A DNA stretch of 64,000 nt from Diorhabda sublineata. Lineage: Eukaryota > Arthropoda > Insecta > Coleoptera > Chrysomelidae. Positions 57,011 through 64,000 of the stretch are shown piece after piece (position 1 is the stretch's first letter; every line of letters starts with the position of its first letter). The position numbers and the translations under genes were made by a program. The notes beneath the pieces are model-generated. The model was not told the DNA's origin and ran no database searches. It was given only the letters and a program-made list of their open reading frames with translations. The DNA lies in contig NC_079482.1 of NCBI RefSeq assembly GCF_026230105.1, positions 4,774,001 through 4,838,000 of the forward strand. The letters are read 5' to 3'.

Positions 57011-59035
57011 AAGTAATCACGAAGACGATTGGTGAATTACAAATTTTATAGGAGTATGAAGAGCTGAAAATGTGAATTATTGTAAGTAACTTTTCAATTA
57101 TCGACCGCTTTTTTAATAGATTCGTTAGCATCTCGTCCCTGCTTGATGATAATGATGAATTGACTGTAGATTGGTTCCGTGTATAAATTCTAACACACAT
57201 CTGCTGTTATTTGTAAAAGAGGAGAATGATTATCAAAAGTACACTTTTTCCTTGTTTTAATTAATTGTTCATTCGTTCGCTTTCAAAAAACAAGTCTTAT
57301 CTTTATTTATTTATAATTATTCCTAAATTGTAACCTCCTTTTTGTCGGTTATAGAAAATATTATTTTGTTAATGTAAACTTGAAATGATTTTCTTTTCAA
57401 AGGACCAATTGAGTTGTCTTATTTCATACACTTAATTAATGAGATATATTGTAATAATTATGATACAATGGAGCGTGACACTTCCTTGTTCACTTATTGC
57501 CTTTCGTCTATTGTTTGTTCCGAGGCTTGTTTCCACAGATAAAGCGTTTGAAGCAGTTGAAGTTTGGTCAGGAGTCCCAGCTATGACATCTGAAATAATC
57601 TCTCTTGGAAAGGGAAACAATCATATCGTTAAGATTTTATGATCAGTTTTAAAATAATTATACTTTTGCTTCATACTCACATTAGAAATATAGAATTTTA
57701 ATCACGCATATAAAACGATTTCTAAGTTTTAATGAACATAGATATCTTGGAATTACTTGAATATTTCAGTTCCAATTCTAGAAAGTACCGCAGTTTACAT
57801 GTAGCATTTGCAATTTTCGAAACATCACGTAACAGAGTGAAATTATAGATGCAATAAAATGAATTCGGTTTTTCTTGGTATCCATTAAACGAAGTAAAGT
57901 GAAAACGAGAAAAGGCAGCGAGAAAATGATGAAGGTAATAAACCATGATTTTCACTTATTACGGGGTGTTAAACTTTACGTTCTCATATAAAATGCACTA
58001 TTAAATTTTTGAGCAAGAAAGTATTGGAAAAGGGAATCAGTTATTGCCAAGGGCTGAGTAATTTTTTGATATATACACACTAGAATTTCTTGAAGTTTTA
58101 TAGCAATAACATAATGTGATTGATGTGTAATCTTAATTACTCTTAAGAAACAGAAAATTCAGAAGATAAACCAAATTTTTAACTTAAATCAACATTTGAA
58201 AACATCTGAGAAATTTTTCTTTTTGTTCTTAAAAATTTTTGACGATTCAGGTCAGTTGAATTATAAAAAAAAACACTATTGTTGTAAAAACAGAACACGG
58301 ACGGTAAATCAACAACGTTTTTGTTTTATTCTCGGAACAGGGTCGAATCTGCCGACGAAATTACCAATATTCCGACTCACAAATCATTTTTAATGGTGTC
58401 CTGCGGAGACGTGGGGTTCAGCACAGCAGGATTTGAATTTTAAAAGATTGCCGGTTTTTATTGATTACTCGGAAATCATTCTGTTGTTTTCCCGGAAACT
58501 TTCTGCGAGATTTCAGCATTCCTACCACATAACTTTTATAAATCAAGCAGAAATAAGTCCAATGAATTTATCAATATTTTCACAACTTTCTGATGGGGAA
58601 CATCGAAATTATGTACGGTGAACAGAGTTGCGGAGTTCTTTTCTGACATTGATTATTGCACACTAATTCAAAGTTCATTTCAGTGCAAAACTATTTTTGA
58701 AGATAGAATGAATTAAATGATGAAATGGAATGATATTTAGACACAAAATTTAATATTCCAGTGTTTCCCATTAAAAATCATGATATATGGGTGAAGTCAT
58801 GCAGTGTTTTGATATGTATACATAGTATACAAAAAATATAATTTTTATGAAATCCTACTCTATCTGTAAAGTAATTATATTAAGCAAATGAGTTGTTTCA
58901 ATCAACAAGACATGTAGGAAATAGTCCAGTGACTATTTTATTTTATTAACAATTTTACATAAATTATTATTACCGATAAGCTAATTAATAAATTTATGAG
59001 ACTTTTTAAAATCAACAGTTAAGTGGTAAATCACT
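57011..59035. other. No supported gene; one unassigned frame
   Basis: At 57432-57620 both strands are open; the minus frame (FPFPREIISDVIAGTPDQTS, then TASNALSVETSLG) looks protein-like but I recognise no family. The remainder is AT-rich. Confidence 0.35.
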
Positions 59036-59039
59036 TTTT

Positions 59040-59395
59040 TAATGTTTTCCCAGCCTCCACCAGTTGAGCAATTACATTATTATATACATACCAAAGGGCA
59101 TTTACAAAACTATGAAGAACTTTGGACTGAAATCTTTCTATAATTTCGATGTTGGATTTGGACGCTGCGTCCCAGAGTTGTATCCCATAACTCCCCACTT
59201 TTCTTCATCTACTTTAATGCGCCATTGTTTGAGCCACATGAAGACAGCTTCAAGGTTATTTTGCAGTGTCTGAAATGCTGCAGATTTAGTGAGAAGATAA
59301 GACAGCAGTGTCATCTGCATTTGACGCAATAGTTTGTTATTAGCGGTAAGATCAGCTGTATACACTACACAATATATAAAACCACTGAAAATAAG
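59040..59395 (-). mobile_element. Jockey-like LINE RT relic with ADD motif
   Basis: Minus strand: ASNADDTAVLSSH at about 59310 is the reverse-transcriptase active site (Y of Y-A-D-D changed to N), followed in another frame by FQTLQNNLEAVFMWLKQWRI and KVDEEK (59270-59205), then YGIQLWDAASKSNIEIIERF and QSKVLHSFVNALWYVYNNVI (59190-59065). These are consecutive RT and post-RT blocks of Jockey-type LINEs; the section between K-V-D-E-E-K and Y-G-I-Q is deleted. Plus-strand frame 59064-59273 is a shadow. Confidence 0.85.
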
Positions 59396-59765
59396 TTGAA
59401 GATGCTAAAGAAACTGGACTACAGAAAATGACTTCGTCAAAACACATGGAAATCAAGTTTCAAATACAAACAGAACTGTACCGTTAGAACCACATTCAAC
59501 AAAGCTATTATCAATGTAGTAACAGTTTTAATAAATTATGTTGAGGTAAAAATGTATATTATCATCTGTACGGAAAATACGAGGTTGTACGCTATCAAAA
59601 ATATCGACATCAACTAAATTGAATTTCGGAAACTTTGATTATACAGGTACCCAGATCTTTGTATAGCTCATTTAGAGTTTCTCATAAAAAAATCGGTCCT
59701 AAATAATGACCAAACCTGGAATATGCCTCAGATTGATGAATTTGAAAAGTTCAGCTTCAAGAAAA
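59396..59765. other. No feature seen
   Basis: No supported frame or repeat. Confidence 0.4.
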
Positions 59766-59769
59766 AAAT

Positions 59770-60300
59770 TACCTCAATACTGTTGTAGATGTATGTTGAA
59801 TCAAAACACCGATAGCTAAGCAGCCATAAAATATAGACTTGTTTGGAATAGCCTGGAAAAATAAAATAAAATGGATTCAGGGACACACCGGACTGAAGGA
59901 AAATGAAATAGCTGACAAGCACGCTAAAATAGGGGTCTTCATGGAATCTGCACCTTTTGTTTTGCCAGCTACAGAAGGTAGATAGGAGCAAAACCAATTA
60001 TTGGGACAACCTGCAAAGGCTGAGACAGGCTATGAAACTATAACCAGAGAAGATCTGCTGAATGAATCAGCCAAAATAAAAACAATCTATGAATAATACT
60101 AACAGGAGTCCTATCGATTGTCTCGAAGTGTTGAAAACTACAGAACTCCAGAGGACTGCACCTGGGAGCGTATAAAATAGAAGAAGAAGATTAACAGATC
60201 AGCTCTAAAGACTGGGTTTCCCAGTATCGCATCAGGAAAGGGGGAACCAATAGATCCTTTGGGTCGAAGTGTATATGATACCCCAATATCTACATACAAA
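59770..60300 (+). mobile_element. LINE RNase H domain relic
   Basis: Plus strand: IDLFGIAWKNKIKWIQGHTG continuing LKENEIADKHAKIGV (59835-59940). G-H-x-G-x3-N-E-x-A-D is the last catalytic block (His and Asp) of LINE RNase H domains. Then YWDNLQRLRQAMKL (about 59998). Downstream to 60300 only faint homology. Different in type from the RNase H at 34.6 kb and on the other strand from the RT relic at 59.0 kb. Confidence 0.78.
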
Positions 60301-62035
60301 AAAAGAATTTCTCGTCCTCCAATGAGCAGTTTTACCTTGGTTATTCGATATATCTCTCTTAAGATAGGTCCTGTACAAGATTAAATGTCCACAACTTCTT
60401 TGTTTCTTTCGAATTTACTTATTTCGGTTAACTATTTACTAGAGTATCTAGGAGACGCACACGATCCTCCCACTCTTTTGATTATGTGATTTCTCCTTTT
60501 CTGAATCCAAATTTGTTTAACTTGATTTTAGAAATGTAAATGGAGTTGAGTCTAGGATTTCATGGCTCGAAGATACACTGTAATTTACTCAGGTATTGTC
60601 TCATTTTGTTTTCTCTTTTAGGTAACTGCTTCATAGGTTCTTTCAAAGACATCACAATCATAGTGTACATACTGTATGCTTGGGCTACATTTTCATCTCT
60701 TGACTGATATTTTTACACATAAAATAAGCTGTTCTGACTTTTTAATGCTGAAAATATATGTCAAAATACAAAAAACAAGCTTTACACTTATATTGTTCAG
60801 GTTAACATTTGTATCACTAGCAGTTTTTGTTAGTTTGAGCAAATTTCTTGTTAATTTAGAGCATTTAGTATTGACTGATAGATACTATAGATAATTTGTA
60901 GGCAATTTATTTTATATCATCTTCATAAATTCTAAAGAGCATTAAATATCGATTCTTAGTATAAACCTGCGTCAACAAGTGCCTAGTAAGTGTCTATTAT
61001 CATATATTATATTGTGGTGAAAAATGATTACCAAAAATTTTCGATTTTTACTATTCAGAGCAAGTTAATGTTAGAATTTGGTGAGAAATGGTAGTTCTGA
61101 TTTCCACTGTAATAAATCTACACTTTTCGTCATCTGTAAGTTGTTAATTCAAATTATTCTCGATGAAAATAAACAACGTAATATGAGTCAAACCTCATAA
61201 TTATTAATACAAATTAATTAACAAACAAAATACCCTCTTTACATAATCAAGCTCGTTATTTAGAAAATACCCTCGTAGTTGAATATTAATTGGCTCATTT
61301 AGGTAGAAAATTTTGTTCAATTTCTCTTACACATGCTTAACAATGTAAATTAAGAATGACACTTTTGTGATTTTTGAAAATATTTCCATAACAACGTATG
61401 ATGATTTAATTATTTTCCACAGTTTCGTTGTTGCCGAAATTAAACTAATTAACTTTAATCTCAATTTGATGGATTACGTTTATGAAATATTAGTTACGGA
61501 TAATATGACAGTTTGGAAAATACTCATTTCATCGATGAAATTTTCTTTCAAAAACATTTCTGGTTATATGGGAGTATATACACACATCAAGGTACACTAC
61601 CTTTTTGCCCACCCCATAATCCATTAATTAAATTCGAAATTTAATGAAGGGATCATTGTTTGTCTTTGATATTGTCAACCAAAGGTCTTCACGGCGTCTT
61701 ACTTGCCATCGCCTGACCGACAAAAAATTTATTTTCCGTTATCATTGAGTTGCAGAAAAATCAAAAAGCAGTGTCCTACTTCCACTTCACACCTTTGGAG
61801 TTTTCTGAAAAACAACTACAAGATGAGGTTACTTAAGTTGCTCTGTCTAAGATGCGACTCAAAGTAACTTAGTCGATTTTGGGACATATTTTTTGTTATG
61901 GATAACTTACATGAATGAAATTTGGGCAAAAAACAATTAAAAACTCCAGCTTTGAAACATTTTTTACCGAGTATTGCGAGTAAGTTGGGTGTAATTGGTA
62001 GGGTGCTCTTCAAGTTTTGTATTTAAACTTCAATT
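60301..62035. other. No feature seen
   Basis: Several 65-86 codon frames without motif; AT-rich. Confidence 0.4.
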
Positions 62036-62039
62036 GTGA

Positions 62040-62880
62040 GACATATTACGTATCAAGGTCAACAAGAAGTACCACAGTGCCTCCGGTACTCTAAAATATC
62101 TACACGTAAGACGGACAACATCCAGTAACAGACGATGACGTAATTACTACCAGGAGCACCCAACTGACGATGATAATACAAGAAACAGAAACATGAATAT
62201 AAGATACCATGAGTCTACGTGTAGAATAAATCACCTGAAATGTCGAAGTTTTACCTGGGAATAATTCTAGACAAAATAGTCATATCCAAGGACCATGTGG
62301 ATGAGATTAGGAAGAAAAGAGGACGACTAAAAAGACTTATTGGAATAGATATCTAAGCTGAAACTAAAAACAAAGTTCACTTCATCAATACCATCCTTAT
62401 TCCCATCATGTTATAGGCATCAATAGGATGCACTACCATAATCCACCTAAAAAGTTATAAGCCCAGTATAATATCAGTATGAGGCAAGCTGTGAACGCCC
62501 TTCGGACTAAGCAGATATACCCAGAGCTGGACTGAAACAAGGTGGAAGAAACAGCCAGAAGAATCAAAACACAGAACAACATAGAACTACACTATAGACT
62601 ACGATAGGTACCCGAGGCCGAGAAAACAGCTGGACAACAGCAAGCATTGAAGGAAATTAGAAGATAAAGAACAAAGAATGGTGATGAGTTAATAATTTGC
62701 CCATTCTAGAAGCTGTGAATTGAAGAAAAAGGAGTAGAGTACAGGATACTATCCAGAAGACAAGAAGAGGTAATCCCGGATATTTTTACCAATTCCATGA
62801 GTCGCCACAGTGAAGAGTTAAGACCCCACTCGAATAGATGTGGAGATGGAATGGAATGGAATAGTTATTAGATGTATTGA
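62040..62880 (+). mobile_element. Jockey-like LINE relic, post-RT region
   Basis: Plus strand: FYLGIILDKIVISKDHVDEI continuing RKKRGRLKRLIGI (62240-62350), then ETKNKVHFINTILIPIM (62360-62410). Y-L-G-(I/V)-x-L-D-x4-(K)-x-H-(V/I)-x-x-I is the block after the RT active site in Jockey-type LINEs. Further on, KVEETARRIKTQNNIELHYR (62545-62600) and QQQALKEIRR. No RT core. A GGAAT run occurs at 62848-62862. Confidence 0.78.
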
Positions 62881-63535
62881 GAGAATAATAGACTGAGTTT
62901 GTATGTCTACATGTAGCCAATTTATTTACAATTTACATGATAGGAAATTTCTAGGAATTCCACCTTTATCATGTGACATTTTTAGATAAATGATACAGAA
63001 ATAACCGAGAGTGTGTTAACTCATATTAAGATAAATATATTTGTACAAATTACTATGAAATTTTCTAAAGTTATGTAGTTGATACAAATCGTAACAACCA
63101 AGTATTTACATCCATTTGACAACACTACTTGGGTGGATGATTCAATTTGAACAACTCTGTATATTTCAATTAGAGTGGAGTACTTGATAACCAACATTTA
63201 TTACTGAATTAATGAGAGTAGAACAATCTATTTAGGCGATGAAATTGAGCATTACTTGTATTAAATCTTAGTGGGTGGTCTATTTGTTGATGGATATTCG
63301 TTTTATGTAACTAAATTGGATCCAGATTAGCTGGGTTATCAAGATAGGGGAATCTGTCATAATGGATATCCTTTTGTTTTCGAAAATCAATTAATTGCAA
63401 TATGACGTGAAAAAAAGGTAACGTTGGGAACCATAAAAAGAAGGAATAGACATTGTAAACTAATATGTAAATTTGAAGCCAATCCAATGTATTCAATATG
63501 TTTTATTTATAACGTTCGAACTTAATTTTCATAGC
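62881..63535. other. No feature seen
   Basis: No supported frame or repeat. Confidence 0.4.
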
Positions 63536-63539
63536 ACAC

Positions 63540-63696
63540 ACATCTTAATATTGAGAAGTCATGAAAACTATATCTACAAACTCTCTTATTATTATATTCA
63601 ACTCTCTCCCAATGATCTAGAAATTTTTATAATTGAATTATGATGTTTGTAATTGTTTTGATGCCTTGTTAATCTATTTTCTCAATATTAAGATGT
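63540..63696. repeat. 157-bp element with perfect 18-bp inverted ends
   Basis: ACATCTTAATATTGAGAA at 63540-63557 and its exact reverse complement at 63679-63696, 121 bp apart. AT-rich interior. Fits a tiny MITE, though no target duplication is visible. Confidence 0.7.
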
Positions 63697-64000
63697 CTGT
63701 CCTATAAAAATTAGGTCGAATGTATGAAAAAATTAAGAGAGGCTTAAGATCTACGGATTAGGAATAATATCCACGATATTTGAGTGTTACTTCTCGGAAA
63801 TAGTTCAAATATTTTTAGGAAATTAGTTTGATACTGAAAAAACCAATATAAGTAAATAAACAATTGCTCTCAATATCTGTAAATCATGATTACATTGAAT
63901 AGAATAAAATATAGATCTATAAGTGTACCCGTACAAAAAAGCAACCATGGAATTGATTGCTTCAAGACGTTTGACAGTAAATTGTTCCTAGTAGTTATTC

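Noticed and set aside
57432..57642. Candidate exon with both strands open
   Set aside because: No family recognised on either strand and no convincing splice sites; kept only as a note.
1..64000. CRISPR array or bacterial defence system
   Set aside because: The tandem repeats are satellites without spacer structure, and all recognisable proteins are eukaryotic transposon types.

Overview
This 64 kb window looks like gene-poor, AT-rich insect DNA (or DNA of a close arthropod relative) that is almost wholly made of decayed mobile elements. The evidence is several independent mariner-type transposase relics, LINE reverse-transcriptase and RNase H fragments with insect-type motifs, a Helitron, Crypton-like tyrosine recombinase tails, hAT-like and other terminal-inverted-repeat elements, satellites, no bacterial gene organisation, and very few open frames above 100 codons. 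I cannot fix the order; a beetle or a bug would fit. I found no intact host gene, no rRNA or tRNA gene, no CRISPR array and no bacterial-type operon. All function names rest on recognising protein motifs by eye.

Layout. 1-3750: a mariner N-terminus, a 170-bp satellite array (721-2264), a LINE 3' end abutting it, another mariner piece, then a direct-repeat pair around an interspersed repeat. 4380-6800: two LINE relics and a second copy of that repeat. 7900-10800: two interspersed repeat families around a hairpin-bearing satellite with a 248-bp higher-order period, plus a mariner tail. 12200-14575: the best preserved LINE (minus strand) and another LINE tail. 15100-17070: short repeats and an inverted-repeat element carrying a TATA-like promoter and a possible small first exon. 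19540-20510: a long foldback element.

21300-26985: a tyrosine recombinase tail, two internally deleted mariners of one family that keep both ends, and an inverted pair of repeats around one of them. 28270-30148: a hAT-like element with an 8-bp target duplication candidate, holding the N-terminal half of a Tc1/IS630-type transposase; the C-terminal half of the same type lies at 32750-33366. 33590-35159: two LINE tails of the family seen at 2265. 36100-38250: a mariner, a small MITE next to a relic BESS domain, and a second hairpin-satellite locus. 39988-42615: two more recombinase relics and a Helitron with its 3' end.

43205-53640: a mariner tail, a 583-bp inverted-repeat element, a degenerate but recognisable DGG-DENP type ORF (45560-46670), nested repeats, a DUF4817-type transposase tail, a LINE, and two mariners meeting tail to tail, one with a 317-bp tandem duplication. 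54290-64000: four or five LINE relics on both strands and a small inverted-repeat element. Nothing here forms a working pathway; the interest is in repeat architecture and nested insertion history.
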